Shown here piece by piece: positions 17,482 through 26,938 of a stretch of 64,000 bases of DNA. Source of the stretch: Pseudomonadales bacterium. GTDB lineage: Bacteria; Pseudomonadota; Gammaproteobacteria; Pseudomonadales; Azotimanducaceae. Each line of letters opens with the position of its first letter. Position 1 is the stretch's first letter. The position numbers and the translations under genes are program-made. The notes beneath the pieces were generated by a model. That model had not been told where the DNA came from. It was given only the letters and a program-made list of their open reading frames with translations, and did not search any database. The DNA lies in NCBI GenBank assembly GCA_028281005.1, contig JANQKS010000018.1:1-64000 (forward strand), read 5' to 3'.

Positions 17482-18883
17482 CGCGATCACGTCGATACTG
17501 CTGCCTGGGCGTAAGCTTGTTACGCCGTCCGCCAAAAGGATTGTCGGATTCTCTAAACTCGATACGCACCGGATTGCCAACGAGGTTTAACGCCTCACGG
17601 AACCCGTTTTCCAAATAACGGCGATAACTGCCCGGTAATGACTCCAGCTGGTTGCCATGTACCAACACCGTTGGCGGATGCGCTCCGGCGCGCGTGGCGA
17701 CCTTAATCTTAATCTGACGCCCGCGCACCGAAGGTGCCGGATGCGACTCCACCAGGCTGCGCACCAAGCGGGTCAGCAAAGAGGTAGTGACATCAAACTC
17801 TCCCGCCTCAAAGACCTCATTGACCATGGCAAACAGGTGCCCGACGCCAGTGCCGTGTAATGCAGATATGCGCTGTATGGGGACCCAGGGGATAAAGTTC
17901 AGGCGGCGCTCTACTGTATGTTGCACATGGTCGCGCTGGGTGTGGTCCAGACCATCCCACTTGTTGACCGCCAGCACCATGGCCGCACCGGCATCCAGAG
18001 CATACTGCAACACGTGCAAATCCTGCTCCACCACCCCTTCTGTGGCGTCCACCACCAAAATCACCACGTGCGCGCGTTCCATGGCTTGCAGGGCTTTTAC
18101 CACCGAAAACTTTTCAGTGATCTCATCCACTTTGCCTTTGCGGCGCACCCCGGCTGTGTCGATCAGGGTGTAGTCGGTGCCGTCACGGGAAAAAGGAATG
18201 TCGATGGCGTCTTTGGTGGTGCCGGGCATATCGAACACCACTTGGCGTTCTTCGCCGATTAAGCGATTGATCAGTGTCGACTTGCCGACGTTAGGCCGGC
18301 CCACCACCGCCACTCGGATGCCGCCTGCCTCGTCATCATCAGCCTCTCTGTCTGCCTCGTCTGCGCCGTCTGCGTCCGCGGTCAACAGGCCATTCGCCTC
18401 AAGCGAGGTCAGCATCGCCTGCTGTAAACCCCGCAACCCACGGCTGTGACTGGCCGATATCATGACCGGCTCAACAAAACCAAACTGCGCCACTTCCACC
18501 AGCGCCTGATCTTCACCGACACCGTCGATTTTGTTAACCACCGGTATGAAGGTGACGTTTTCTTTACGCAGGTAGTCCACTACGTCTTCATCGGCGGAGG
18601 TCACACCCTCGCGACCATCCAACAACAACACCACTAGATCTGCTTCGTTCACCGCCAACTGGGTTTGTTGTGTCAGGGAGGCAGACAAGACGTCATCACC
18701 AAACAAACCCCCGGTGTCGATCAGCGTCACGGTGTGACCTTGCAACTGACAGCGGCCATAACGGCGATCTCGCGTTAGCCCAGGTACATCGGCCACCAGC
18801 GCGTCACGGCTGCGGGTTAGCTTATTGAATAACGTGGATTTACCGACGTTGGGCCGGCCCACCAAGGCAACGGTGGGATGCAT
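17435..18883 (-). CDS. der: ribosome-associated GTPase Der (EngA)
   Basis: Essential GTPase for 50S ribosomal subunit maturation, 482 aa. Two tandem G domains are clear: GRPNVGKST occurs near residues 9-17 and again near 195-205, each followed by DxxG (DTGG, DTAG) and N/TKxD-type motifs (NKID, NKWD). A C-terminal KH-like domain and a basic tail rich in Arg/Lys follow. It is the last gene of the minus-strand run and follows bamB by 2 bp, the usual gammaproteobacterial order. Its final 47 bp run antisense to the M23 peptidase gene. Confidence 0.97.
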   Translation of the reverse strand: MHPTVALVGRPNVGKSTLFNKLTRSRDALVADVPGLTRDRRYGRCQLQGHTVTLIDTGGLFGDDVLSASLTQQTQLAVNEADLVVLLLDGREGVTSADEDVVDYLRKENVTFIPVVNKIDGVGEDQALVEVAQFGFVEPVMISASHSRGLRGLQQAMLTSLEANGLLTADADGADEADREADDDEAGGIRVAVVGRPNVGKSTLINRLIGEERQVVFDMPGTTKDAIDIPFSRDGTDYTLIDTAGVRRKGKVDEITEKFSVVKALQAMERAHVVILVVDATEGVVEQDLHVLQYALDAGAAMVLAVNKWDGLDHTQRDHVQHTVERRLNFIPWVPIQRISALHGTGVGHLFAMVNEVFEAGEFDVTTSLLTRLVRSLVESHPAPSVRGRQIKIKVATRAGAHPPTVLVHGNQLESLPGSYRRYLENGFREALNLVGNPVRIEFRESDNPFGGRRNKLTPRQQYRRDRVIRHRKDRAKKKSRR

Positions 18884-18885
18884 GC

Positions 18886-20130
18886 TTACTTCAGCTCAAT
18901 TTCTAAGGCGTGCAATCCGCCGGAGTTACCCAGTACGTACAACATGGTGTCAGCAACCACCCCTACAGTTCGAATGCCGTCACCGTCCAGCTTGCGCCGG
19001 CCCAAATGTCTACCATCGCGCTGCGCTATTACGTGCAGATACCCTTCCGCATCACCCACCGCCAGGTAGTTGGAGAACGCTACCGGCGAGCTGAGTTGGC
19101 GGCGCTTAAAGTCTTCTTGCACCCAAACCACGTCACCGGTTTGTTGATCGATGGCGGTAATCACATCTTCTTCATCGACGCTGTACACCTGACTGTAACC
19201 TTCTGCCAAATCGAGGAAGGTGGAGATTTCCTGCTCCCACAGCGCGCGCCCGTCGCGACGCGACAAAGACTTAACCCGGCCTTGGTAGGCGCCAATATAA
19301 ACCGCGCCGCCCACCAACAGGGGTTTGGTGTCGACATCAACCATACGCTCAAGCTCAGAACGGCCTTCCGGCAGCATGACGCGATGTTCCCAAATCGGCT
19401 CACCGCTACTGGCGCGCAAAGCCACCAGCTTACCGTTGGCAAAACCCGCATAGACAATGCCATCAGCCACTACAGGTGAGCTGGTGCCGCGCAATGTCAG
19501 AATCGGCAGCTGATTATCGTAGGTCCACAACACCTCACCACTGTCTCGATCAAGCCCAACCAAACGTCCGTCGATGCTTTGCGCAAACACCAGATCGTCC
19601 GCCACGGTAGGGGTGGATAAAATTTCACTGCCGAGGTTGGTGCGCCACTGTTCACTACCGCTGGCGACGTCAACGGCCACGACATAACCTTCGGTGGTGC
19701 CCAGCAGGGCAATGCCGTCTCCCGCACCAACACCCCCCGCGAGAAAGCTCGGGTCGCGGCGGTCTAGAAAGTTAAAGCCGGAAAACCAACCGCTTTCTAG
19801 ACTGTCGATCTCAGAGCGCCACAGGCGTTTGCCGGTAAAACGGTTGCGCGCCTCCAGCTTGCCGTAGCCGTCTGCTGCAATCACGCGATCGGCAACCACC
19901 ACGGGGGTCAGGCGCAGGTATTTTTTGCCCAAACCTTCACCGATGCTGGCACGCCATTGCCGGTCTAAATTGATTTCCGCTGCAAACTTCACCAATTCAG
20001 CGGGTTTGGTTTTGTCTTCCTTTTCATCATCCCCGACCCACGGCAGCCAGCTGAACCAGCTACACCCAGCCAACATTAGGCTGCCAAGCGTCATCAGCGT
20101 CCACCGGGACAGATTGCCGGCGCTAGTCAT
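18886..20130 (-). CDS. bamB: outer membrane protein assembly factor BamB
   Basis: Outer-membrane lipoprotein of the BAM complex, which inserts beta-barrel proteins. About 414 aa; signal peptide with lipobox LMLAGC, then repeated PQQ-like beta-propeller blades, seen as recurring GxVxAxDxxxGxxxW-type motifs (VVAVDVASGSEQW, VGLDRDSGEVLW, TAIDQQTGDVVW). I prefer ATG 20130, preceded by AAGG and overlapping the yfgM stop by 8 bp, over an in-frame ATG at 20148. Gene order yfgM-bamB-der is conserved in gammaproteobacteria. Confidence 0.95.
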   Translation of the reverse strand: MTSAGNLSRWTLMTLGSLMLAGCSWFSWLPWVGDDEKEDKTKPAELVKFAAEINLDRQWRASIGEGLGKKYLRLTPVVVADRVIAADGYGKLEARNRFTGKRLWRSEIDSLESGWFSGFNFLDRRDPSFLAGGVGAGDGIALLGTTEGYVVAVDVASGSEQWRTNLGSEILSTPTVADDLVFAQSIDGRLVGLDRDSGEVLWTYDNQLPILTLRGTSSPVVADGIVYAGFANGKLVALRASSGEPIWEHRVMLPEGRSELERMVDVDTKPLLVGGAVYIGAYQGRVKSLSRRDGRALWEQEISTFLDLAEGYSQVYSVDEEDVITAIDQQTGDVVWVQEDFKRRQLSSPVAFSNYLAVGDAEGYLHVIAQRDGRHLGRRKLDGDGIRTVGVVADTMLYVLGNSGGLHALEIELK

Positions 20131-20971
20131 CTGCGTTGCCTTCTTCATCCGCAGGGGTTTGTGTTTCGTCTTGTGGCACAGTTTCCTCTTGTTGCGCTTC
20201 TGTCCCTTCCGCCGCTTCTATGGTTTCTGTTGCTTCTAGCGTTGCTATTGCTTCCTCTACTGCTTCGACTGCTTCCGCTTGTTCTTGTTCCAGGGTTTCT
20301 TGCGCAGCTTGCAACGCATCCGAAAGCGGATCAGCAAAGGGGACAAACTCACCTTGCGCGGGAGCGACGTTGTGCATCTTCATCTCTAACAACGGGCGCC
20401 TGGCACCCTCACCAAGACTCTCCAATGCAGCGGTATAAGCTTCGTGCGCCAGTTGCAGCTCGCCGCGAGAAGCGTGGATATCACCTTTCGCTTCCAAACC
20501 CCAAGCCCGATAACCTTCACTGTTGATGGCGGCCAACGTCGCCAACGCCTCCGTTGAGCGGTCTTGCGCCTGTTGCAGCTTAGCCAGGCGCACCTTGGCC
20601 AAATCCACAAGAAGTTGATCTTGGCCTTGCTCAACCACGCTGTTTAAGTGTGTTTCAGCCGCTTGTAAATCGCCTGCTTCGGTAGCGTTCTGGGCTTCGT
20701 TAAACAACGCCAAGACATGGTATGCGCTGCCGGGAAACTGTTCCGCCAATGCAGCCACCGCCGCGCTGCGCCCTACTTCGTCGGCTTGTTCGTAGGTCAC
20801 ATAGGTACTCGATGCTGCCGCGGTTTGATCTTCCTGATAGCCGCCATACCAGTTCCAACCAAAAGCCGCCGCAACCGCAACCACAACACTGACCACAAGG
20901 GTGGTGCCATTCTCATCCCACCAGGATTTTATTCTGGCAACTTGTTCTTCTTCGCTCAGATACTCCGACAC
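20123..20971 (-). CDS. yfgM: YfgM-type ancillary SecYEG translocon protein (TPR-like)
   Basis: A 282-aa inner-membrane protein with a cytoplasmic N-terminus (MSEYLSEEEQVARIKSWWDENG), one transmembrane helix near residues 24-44 and a periplasmic TPR-like helical domain. In E. coli YfgM links the Sec translocon to periplasmic chaperones. E. coli YfgM has 206 aa; here an extra Glu/Ala/Thr-rich tail of about 60 residues follows the folded part, encoded by low-complexity DNA near 20123-20320. Neighbours hisS and bamB agree with the family's usual context. Confidence 0.88.
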   Translation of the reverse strand: MSEYLSEEEQVARIKSWWDENGTTLVVSVVVAVAAAFGWNWYGGYQEDQTAAASSTYVTYEQADEVGRSAAVAALAEQFPGSAYHVLALFNEAQNATEAGDLQAAETHLNSVVEQGQDQLLVDLAKVRLAKLQQAQDRSTEALATLAAINSEGYRAWGLEAKGDIHASRGELQLAHEAYTAALESLGEGARRPLLEMKMHNVAPAQGEFVPFADPLSDALQAAQETLEQEQAEAVEAVEEAIATLEATETIEAAEGTEAQQEETVPQDETQTPADEEGNADD

Positions 20972-21024
20972 CCTTTACCTCTACTACCTCTATCAGTCTC
21001 TTGGCTTGTATGCTGACTAGCTTG

Positions 21025-22302
21025 TCAATTGTTGGGTTGCAACAGCTGCATTAACAGCGCGGCTTCGCTCAGCGTTTGCTGCGAACCATCAACTAGGTTT
21101 TTTAACGTGAGCTCATTGTTGTTTAACTCTTCCGCACCCAACAGGATGGCCCACTTCGCGCCGCTGGCGTTGGCCCGCTTCAGTTGCTTTTTAAAGCTGC
21201 CGCCACCCATGTGCACCCGCAATTTTAGTGGCTCGGCAGCTTGCTTGGAAAGCTCAGCCCGCAGGCGTACACCGGCTTGTTGAGCGGCGGACATAAGCGC
21301 TTCACCGCCATAACAAAGGTATACATCCACCGCTTCGCTCGGCGCATTCTGGTGCACCACCTCATGTAGCAAGGCCACACGATCCAAGCCCATCGCAAAC
21401 CCGGCCGCAGCCGTGGCTTTGCCTCCCAGGCGCTCGACCAGGCCATTGTAACGCCCGCCGGCGCACACCGCGCCCTGAGCGCCGAGATCATCGGTGAGCC
21501 ACTCAAAAACGGTGTGCGTATAATAATCCAATCCGCGCACCAGATTCGGATTGATCCGATAGGCAACGTCGAAATCGTCAAGCAGCGACCGCAACTCGGT
21601 GAAGTGACGCTGACTGTCAGCGTCCACAAAATCAGGTAAGCGCGGCGCGTCAACCAACAGCGATTGGGTGTGTTCGTTTTTACTGTCGAGAATACGCATT
21701 GGGTTGGTGTGTAGTCGGCGTTGACTGTCCTCATCCAGCTCTGCCGCCAATGGTGTTAAGAAGTCCACCAGCGCTTGCCGATACGCCTCCCGGGCGCCGC
21801 CCGAACCTAACGTGTTGATTTCCAAATACACGCGTTCCGAAATTCCCAAGGCTTGCCAAAATTGTGCGCCCATCACAATCAACTCCGCGTCTACATCCGG
21901 GCCATCAAACCCAAATGCCTCGGCGCCAATTTGATAAAACTGCCGGTAACGGCCCTTTTGCGGTTTTTCATAGCGAAACATCGGACCGCTATAAAAAACA
22001 CGCTGAGTCTGGTTATAGAGGAGCCCGTGTTCTTGTAAGGCACGCACACAGCTGGCGGTCCCTTCCGGACGTAAGCTTAGGCTATCGCCGTCGCGATCAG
22101 CCAAGGTGTACATTTCTTTTTCAACAATGTCGGTCGCTTCACCCACGCCTCGCGCGAACAACTCGGTGAACTCAAGTAGCGGCAGCTGCACTTCTTCGTA
22201 CGCAAACGACCGCAAAATTGCGTGCACGTGCGCCTCTATATGACGCCAACGCCGCGCCTCCAGCGGCAACACATCGCGCATGCCTCTTACTGCTTGAACC
22301 AT
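21025..22302 (-). CDS. hisS: histidyl-tRNA synthetase
   Basis: Class II aminoacyl-tRNA synthetase charging tRNA-His; cytoplasmic homodimer. The 425-aa length matches E. coli (424). Class II motif 1 lies at the N-terminus, motif 2 is near FYSGPMFRYEKPQKGRYRQF, the histidine-specific loop is LVRGLDYYTHTVFEW, and motif 3 is near GFAMGLDR. The C-terminal anticodon-binding domain starts near residue 330. It lies between rodZ and yfgM; ispG, often found directly before hisS, is absent here. Confidence 0.97.
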   Translation of the reverse strand: MVQAVRGMRDVLPLEARRWRHIEAHVHAILRSFAYEEVQLPLLEFTELFARGVGEATDIVEKEMYTLADRDGDSLSLRPEGTASCVRALQEHGLLYNQTQRVFYSGPMFRYEKPQKGRYRQFYQIGAEAFGFDGPDVDAELIVMGAQFWQALGISERVYLEINTLGSGGAREAYRQALVDFLTPLAAELDEDSQRRLHTNPMRILDSKNEHTQSLLVDAPRLPDFVDADSQRHFTELRSLLDDFDVAYRINPNLVRGLDYYTHTVFEWLTDDLGAQGAVCAGGRYNGLVERLGGKATAAAGFAMGLDRVALLHEVVHQNAPSEAVDVYLCYGGEALMSAAQQAGVRLRAELSKQAAEPLKLRVHMGGGSFKKQLKRANASGAKWAILLGAEELNNNELTLKNLVDGSQQTLSEAALLMQLLQPNN

Positions 22303-22318
22303 CTAACGCCCCAGCCCC

Positions 22319-23356
22319 CTATTGTCCCAAGACCAGCGAGGCGACGTTGTTGCGTGTATGCGGCGTCAGCGCAATGGGTTCGCCGTTGTACTTCAACAGC
22401 ACACCCGGGGCATAACCCAACAGCACACGGAACGGACCAGCGCCAACAAATTCTAGCTCTTGCCCTGCGCGACCGAGATCTCCGAACAGACTGTTGTCGG
22501 CCGTATCTTTGATTTCAACCCAGCAATCTTCGGTAAACAACAGTGCAAGGCGGTCGTTGCCGGTTGCCGTGAGTCGCCGTGCGTTATCTTGTCGATCAGG
22601 CAGGCTGTCCGGTACCGCTACGGCAATAGGTCCGGACGGCGCGGTATCCGCCACGGAGGACTCGGGTTGGGTAACGGCTGTTGCAGCTGTTTGTGCGACT
22701 CTGTCTGCTGGGGGCGGCGTGTCGGCACGTGGCGTAAGTTCGGTTTGTCTTGGATCAATGTCGACCGCTTCAACATCTGCAACCGCCGCCGGGTCTGCTG
22801 CAGACAATTCCGTTGCGGCAGGCTCAAGCGGCGATGGCTCGGCGTCCGTTTGTGCGGCTGATGTTGATTGCGCCGCAATTCTGGCGGCACCTGACTCCGG
22901 CTCGACGCTGTCGTCGCCGCCCATGAGCACCGCCACCAACACCACAACAATGAGTAGCGCACCACCACCAACAGCCAGGTTACGCGGTTGCAGCCAGTGC
23001 TGGGCATCTAAGCCCGGCGGAAGAAAATCATCTGTAGAGACACGTTTTTCTTGTTCTCCTTCATCCCCGCTGTCTTGGGGGGCGGCCACCTGACCGTCAT
23101 CAACGTCTCCGAGCGCGGCCACCAAGGGTTCAGCATCAAGTTCTAACAACTTTGCGTACGCACGCACATAACCCCGGGTAAACACCAAGGCCGGCAGTCG
23201 GGATTTGTCACCTTCTTCAATTGCCGCCACTGTGCTGACGGGTAGATTCAAGGCATCGGACACTTCTCGCTGGGTCACACCCATTTCTTCGCGGGTGCGG
23301 GCCAGTACCGCGCCGGGCGCCATATCCCCGGAGTTGCTCACGGCTCCGTCAGACAC
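22319..23356 (-). CDS. rodZ: cytoskeleton protein RodZ
   Basis: A 345-aa bitopic inner-membrane protein that couples MreB to the cell-wall elongation machinery. It has a Cro-type helix-turn-helix at residues 17-75, a transmembrane helix near 127-147, a long Ala/Thr/Pro-rich periplasmic linker and a C-terminal beta domain (DUF4115) from about 265 with the WVEIKD segment. Its start overlaps the end of the pilW lipoprotein gene by 19 bp. The linker is low in complexity, which is normal for the family. Confidence 0.93.
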   Translation of the reverse strand: MSDGAVSNSGDMAPGAVLARTREEMGVTQREVSDALNLPVSTVAAIEEGDKSRLPALVFTRGYVRAYAKLLELDAEPLVAALGDVDDGQVAAPQDSGDEGEQEKRVSTDDFLPPGLDAQHWLQPRNLAVGGGALLIVVVLVAVLMGGDDSVEPESGAARIAAQSTSAAQTDAEPSPLEPAATELSAADPAAVADVEAVDIDPRQTELTPRADTPPPADRVAQTAATAVTQPESSVADTAPSGPIAVAVPDSLPDRQDNARRLTATGNDRLALLFTEDCWVEIKDTADNSLFGDLGRAGQELEFVGAGPFRVLLGYAPGVLLKYNGEPIALTPHTRNNVASLVLGQ

Positions 23357-24096
23357 TGATCCGCTACCGCGGGAAACAGGTTGTTGAGCGCCAGCTCATT
23401 GCTGGCGGCCTGATCCGCATCCCCCAACCCGGTGGCAACTTTTAGCCCCAAACACAGGCTGCGCGCGCTGGGACGGGCCATGGTGCGATATTCGAGCAAA
23501 CGTGATGCCGCGGTCTGCAATTCACCGCGGTCAAAGGCGATCTCCGCCAGCTCTAAAGTAGATCCAGCTTGGCGGAAATTGAGCTCTAACGCCCTTTGGA
23601 AAGAAGCTTCTGCGGCTTGAGTAGCACCGGTGCGCAGTTGGGCCAATCCTAGGTTTTCAAACGCCTGGGAGCGTGCTCGGTAACCGGTGTCTTTCACCAG
23701 ATTAGACAGTGGCACGATGGCATCTTCAAAGCGGCCCCGGGAATACAGGAAGGTGCCGTAGTTGTTCAACGCTTGGGCGTTGTCGGGTTCAATACGCAAC
23801 GCGGTGCGATAATGAAACTCCGCCAGTTCGAATTCGTTTTGCGCATGAAACAACACCGCGTTCAGTACGTGCGCTTCCACGTGCCGAGGGTCTATCTCCA
23901 GAGCTTTCTGCAAGGCCGGTTGCGCACGGTTTAAGTCCCGTTGTTCTAAATATCCACGCGCCAGATCCAACTGGGCTTGGACGCGGTCTTCAACCGGTGC
24001 CGGCGGTGGCAAACCCCCGGTGGTTTCCGTGACACAACCGTGCAGGAGGCCCACCACAAGCATCAGCAAAACAGGTCGATAGGCAATTTCTGTCAT
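23338..24096 (-). CDS. pilF: type IV pilus biogenesis/stability lipoprotein PilW (PilF)
   Basis: Outer-membrane lipoprotein (pilotin) needed for PilQ secretin assembly, 252 aa. Signal peptide with lipobox LLHGC, lipid Cys at residue 21, then about six TPR motifs (for example RGYLEQRDLNRAQPALQKAL and NNYGTFLYSRGRFEDAI). It lies between rlmN and rodZ, the standard gammaproteobacterial position. The name pilF avoids confusion with the minor pilin pilW at 53734-54846. Together with the minor pilin operon it implies functional type IV pili. Confidence 0.93.
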   Translation of the reverse strand: MTEIAYRPVLLMLVVGLLHGCVTETTGGLPPPAPVEDRVQAQLDLARGYLEQRDLNRAQPALQKALEIDPRHVEAHVLNAVLFHAQNEFELAEFHYRTALRIEPDNAQALNNYGTFLYSRGRFEDAIVPLSNLVKDTGYRARSQAFENLGLAQLRTGATQAAEASFQRALELNFRQAGSTLELAEIAFDRGELQTAASRLLEYRTMARPSARSLCLGLKVATGLGDADQAASNELALNNLFPAVADQCLTEP

Positions 24097-24117
24097 AAAA
24101 ACCTCTATCCGCCGCCG

Positions 24118-25212
24118 CTATACGGCAGCTGCTTTCACGCGCGCCAGATATCGTGTCTGACGTTTGGTACGATCTTTGACTTGGCCCACCAATTGCCCAC
24201 AAGCCGCATTGATGTCGTCACCTCGTGTCGTGCGCAACATAGTCGTGTAACCGCGCTTCATCAAATGTGTCTGGAATTGATACACAGCAGCGCTATCCGG
24301 CTGCTCGTAGCCCGACGCAGGAAACGGGTTAAACGGAATCAAATTGATTTTGCAGGGAATGTCACGCAGCAACTCAGCCAGGTCTTTGGCATGCTGCTTC
24401 GAATCGTTGACGCCCTTCATTAACGTGTACTCAATCACTAGCTTTCGGTGCCCACCCAAGTGATCGGCATAACGACGGCAAGCCTTTAGCAATTGCGCAA
24501 GCGGATATTTACGGTTGATGGGCACCAGCTCGTTGCGCAAATCATCCGTCGGTGCATGCAGAGAGATGGCCAAGGACACATCAGTAACCTCCGCCAGCTT
24601 TTCGATGGCCGGTACCACACCGGCAGTACTGATGGTGACGCGGCGCTTCGACAACCCGAACGCCAAATCGTCCATCATCACGTTTGTCGCGGTCATCGCA
24701 GCCTCAAAATTCAACAGCGGCTCACCCATCCCCATAAGGACCACGTTGGTGACCCGCTCGTTACGTTCTGCCAACATCTGATTGGCCAGCACCATCTGCG
24801 CCACAATATATGCTGCGGGCAGGTTGCCATTAAAACCCTGCTTGCCGGTGGAGCAGAAGCTGCAATCCAACATACACCCGACTTGGGAGGAGACACACAA
24901 GGTGTTACGGCCTTTTTCGGGGATCAGCACCGTTTCCACCAAGTTGTTGTCGCCGACGTCCAGCACCCACTTACAGGTTCCGTCTTTAGACACGCGAAAA
25001 GCAGTGACTTCAGGCAGCTCAAAACAGGCATTATCCTGCAACCACTCGCGCACGCTGCGCGGCAGATCAGTCATCGCGGCGAAATCCGTCAAGCCTTGGT
25101 GATACACCCACTTCATCAATTGCCGCCCGCGGAAAGGCTTTTGGCCAAGCTCTACAAAGAGCTGCTCTAGACCTGTGCGATCTAAGCCGTAGATATTGAT
25201 GGGGGAAGGCAC
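24118..25212 (-). CDS. rlmN: dual-specificity 23S rRNA/tRNA adenine-C2 methyltransferase RlmN
   Basis: Radical-SAM enzyme that methylates A2503 of 23S rRNA and A37 of some tRNAs. The CxxxCxxC cluster motif is at Cys113/117/120 (CMLDCSFC), and the second catalytic Cys is in DDINAACGQL near the C-terminus. GTG 25212 gives 364 aa, places the family N-terminus PSPINIYGLDRTGLEQL at the start, and lies just after the ndk stop; longer in-frame starts run back into ndk coding sequence. Its place between ndk and the pilus lipoprotein gene is conserved. Confidence 0.95.
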   Translation of the reverse strand: MPSPINIYGLDRTGLEQLFVELGQKPFRGRQLMKWVYHQGLTDFAAMTDLPRSVREWLQDNACFELPEVTAFRVSKDGTCKWVLDVGDNNLVETVLIPEKGRNTLCVSSQVGCMLDCSFCSTGKQGFNGNLPAAYIVAQMVLANQMLAERNERVTNVVLMGMGEPLLNFEAAMTATNVMMDDLAFGLSKRRVTISTAGVVPAIEKLAEVTDVSLAISLHAPTDDLRNELVPINRKYPLAQLLKACRRYADHLGGHRKLVIEYTLMKGVNDSKQHAKDLAELLRDIPCKINLIPFNPFPASGYEQPDSAAVYQFQTHLMKRGYTTMLRTTRGDDINAACGQLVGQVKDRTKRQTRYLARVKAAAV

Positions 25213-25225
25213 GCCTGCGACCTCG

Positions 25226-25654
25226 CTAGCCCCGCGGGTGAATCTCGTCGTCGGTAAAGAAAAAGCTGATTTCCCGCGCCGCAGATGTCGGCGAGTCAGA
25301 GCCATGCACGGCGTTGGCATCGATGGATTCTGCAAAGTCGGCGCGAATGGTGCCCGGGTCAGCCTCCGCCGGATTGGTGGCGCCCATCAGGCGTCGATTG
25401 GTGGCGATGGCGTCTTCGCCTTCAAGCACCTGGATCATCACTGGCCCTGAACGCATGTAGCTACACAGATCCGCAAAAAACGGTTTACCATCGTGTTCTG
25501 CGTAGAACCCTTTAGCCTGCTCTTCACTGAGGCTCAGCATTTTGCTGGCGACAATTCGCAAGCCCCCTTTTTCGAAACGGGAATAAATTTCACCGATCAA
25601 ATTCCGCGCGACCGCGTCGGGTTTAACGATGGAAAGGGTGCGCTCTACAGCCAT
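25226..25654 (-). CDS. ndk: nucleoside diphosphate kinase
   Basis: Transfers the gamma-phosphate between NTPs and NDPs through a phosphohistidine. 142 aa from ATG 25654 ([14 protein letters not shown] opening), matching the family length. The active-site His117 is in [11 protein letters not shown] and the TNP-type loop is [16 protein letters not shown] four-codon upstream extension is possible but atypical. It is preceded by a promoter-like site overlapping the end of iscS, so ndk and the genes below it may be transcribed independently of iscRS. Confidence 0.97.
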   Translation of the reverse strand: MAVERTLSIVKPDAVARNLIGEIYSRFEKGGLRIVASKMLSLSEEQAKGFYAEHDGKPFFADLCSYMRSGPVMIQVLEGEDAIATNRRLMGATNPAEADPGTIRADFAESIDANAVHGSDSPTSAAREISFFFTDDEIHPRG

Positions 25655-25690
25655 ATTGATCTCCACTCGATCTGTTTATCGATCTGTCTT

Positions 25691-25722
25691 GTATCTGACC
25701 TGCATCGAAGTCAGCCAGATAC
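25691..25722 (-). other. inverted repeat in ndk 5' leader
   Basis: Arms GTATCTG and CAGATAC enclose an 18-base centre that contains a second nested pair, CTGAC/GTCAG. It would form a hairpin in the untranslated leader of ndk about 40-70 bases before the start codon. No T-run follows, so it is not an obvious terminator. Confidence 0.45.
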
Positions 25723-25779
25723 AGCTATGTGTCTAATTTATAAGGAAATACCATGCCGGCTCTGGGCTGGCGGGCGCGT

Positions 25780-25807
25780 ATTATACGCGTGCTCAGGGTG
25801 CGCGCAA
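25780..25807 (-). promoter_or_regulatory. probable sigma70 promoter for ndk
   Basis: Read on the minus strand, TTGCGC (25802-25807) and a perfect TATAAT (25780-25785) are 16 bp apart. The -10 lies within the palindrome CGCGTA-TTA-TACGCG. The -35 falls in the last codons of iscS. This gives a leader of about 120 bases before ndk. Confidence 0.55.
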
Positions 25808-26938
25808 TCGCCCCACTACCGCGGCAATGCGCTCGCCCGCGTCATCTACATCGGACGCGGCGGTGAATCGCCCAACGCTCAGCCGAATAGATGCATGGGC
25901 GACGTCGTCCGGTACACCGATAGCGCGCAACACAAAGGAAGGCTCTACCGAAGCCGAGGTACACGCGGAGCCGCTGGACACCGCCAGATCATCCAGGGCC
26001 AGCAACAGCGTTTCACCATCGACCCCGGCAAACCCTACATTCAGGATCGACGGCAGGTTATGTTCCGGATGACTGTTGATGAAGGTATCCGGGATCTGCT
26101 GCAGGTGCGCCAGCATGCGTTGCCGTAAGCTGGAAAAGCGCGCCTGTTCTTCATGCATGTGCGCCTGCATCAGCGCCGCGGCCTCTCCGAGGCCAACTAT
26201 CTGGTGGGTTGCCAAGGTGCCTGAACGCATACCCATTTCGTGCCCACCACCGTGAATGAGCGGGTGCAATTTCACCGGCGGTTCGCGCCGCACGTAAAGC
26301 GCCCCCATCCCCTTAGGTCCATACAGCTTGTGCGCTGAGATCGACAGCAGATCAATTTGCATGGCTTTGACATTGATCTCTAGCTTTCCAAAGCTTTGCG
26401 CTGCATCTACATGAAAAATAACGTTTTTATTTTCGCAAACCTCACCTACGGCAGCCACGTCGTTAATTGTACCCAGCTCGTTATTGACGTGCATGATGGA
26501 CACCAGCAACGTGTCTTCACGAATGGCTGCGGCTACTTGATCAGCTTCGATACGGCCGTGCGCATCCGGCTGCAGATAGGTGACCTCAAAACCTTCGCTT
26601 TCTAAAAAGGCGCATGTATCCAACACCGCTTTGTGTTCCACGGCACTGGTGATGAGGTGTTTTTTGGCGGCACGATAAGCAGCGCCTTTGATCGCCAGAT
26701 TGTCCGACTCGGTGGCGCCGGAGGTCCAAATGATTTCACGCGGATCTGCCTGCAATACGTCCGCAACCTGCACCCGTGCCTGCTCCACCGCTTCTTCGGC
26801 GCGCCAGCCATAGATGTGTGAGCGGGATGCGGGGTTGCCAAAATTGCCCTGCACCATCAAACAGCGGCTCATTTTTTCCGCCACCCGGGGATCCACCGGC
26901 GTCGTGGCGGCATAATCGAGGTATATCGGGTCTTTCAA
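25793..26938 (-). CDS. iscS: cysteine desulfurase IscS (short form)
   Basis: PLP enzyme that removes sulfur from cysteine for Fe-S clusters and thio-modified tRNA. 381 aa. His102 (SAVEHKAV), the PLP Lys204 ([12 protein letters not shown]) and the persulfide Cys326 in [14 protein letters not shown] are all present, placing it in group I. E. coli IscS has 404 aa; this protein ends soon after [20 protein letters not shown], so the C-terminal tail that binds IscU is missing. Downstream there is no iscU, iscA, hscBA or fdx; ndk follows. Its start overlaps iscR by 4 bp. Confidence 0.93.
   Translation of the reverse strand: MKDPIYLDYAATTPVDPRVAEKMSRCLMVQGNFGNPASRSHIYGWRAEEAVEQARVQVADVLQADPREIIWTSGATESDNLAIKGAAYRAAKKHLITSAVEHKAVLDTCAFLESEGFEVTYLQPDAHGRIEADQVAAAIREDTLLVSIMHVNNELGTINDVAAVGEVCENKNVIFHVDAAQSFGKLEINVKAMQIDLLSISAHKLYGPKGMGALYVRREPPVKLHPLIHGGGHEMGMRSGTLATHQIVGLGEAAALMQAHMHEEQARFSSLRQRMLAHLQQIPDTFINSHPEHNLPSILNVGFAGVDGETLLLALDDLAVSSGSACTSASVEPSFVLRAIGVPDDVAHASIRLSVGRFTAASDVDDAGERIAAVVGRLRAP

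Noticed and set aside
24493-25170. Plus-strand open frame of 225 codons
   Set aside because: It lies wholly antisense to rlmN, whose radical-SAM motifs are clear.
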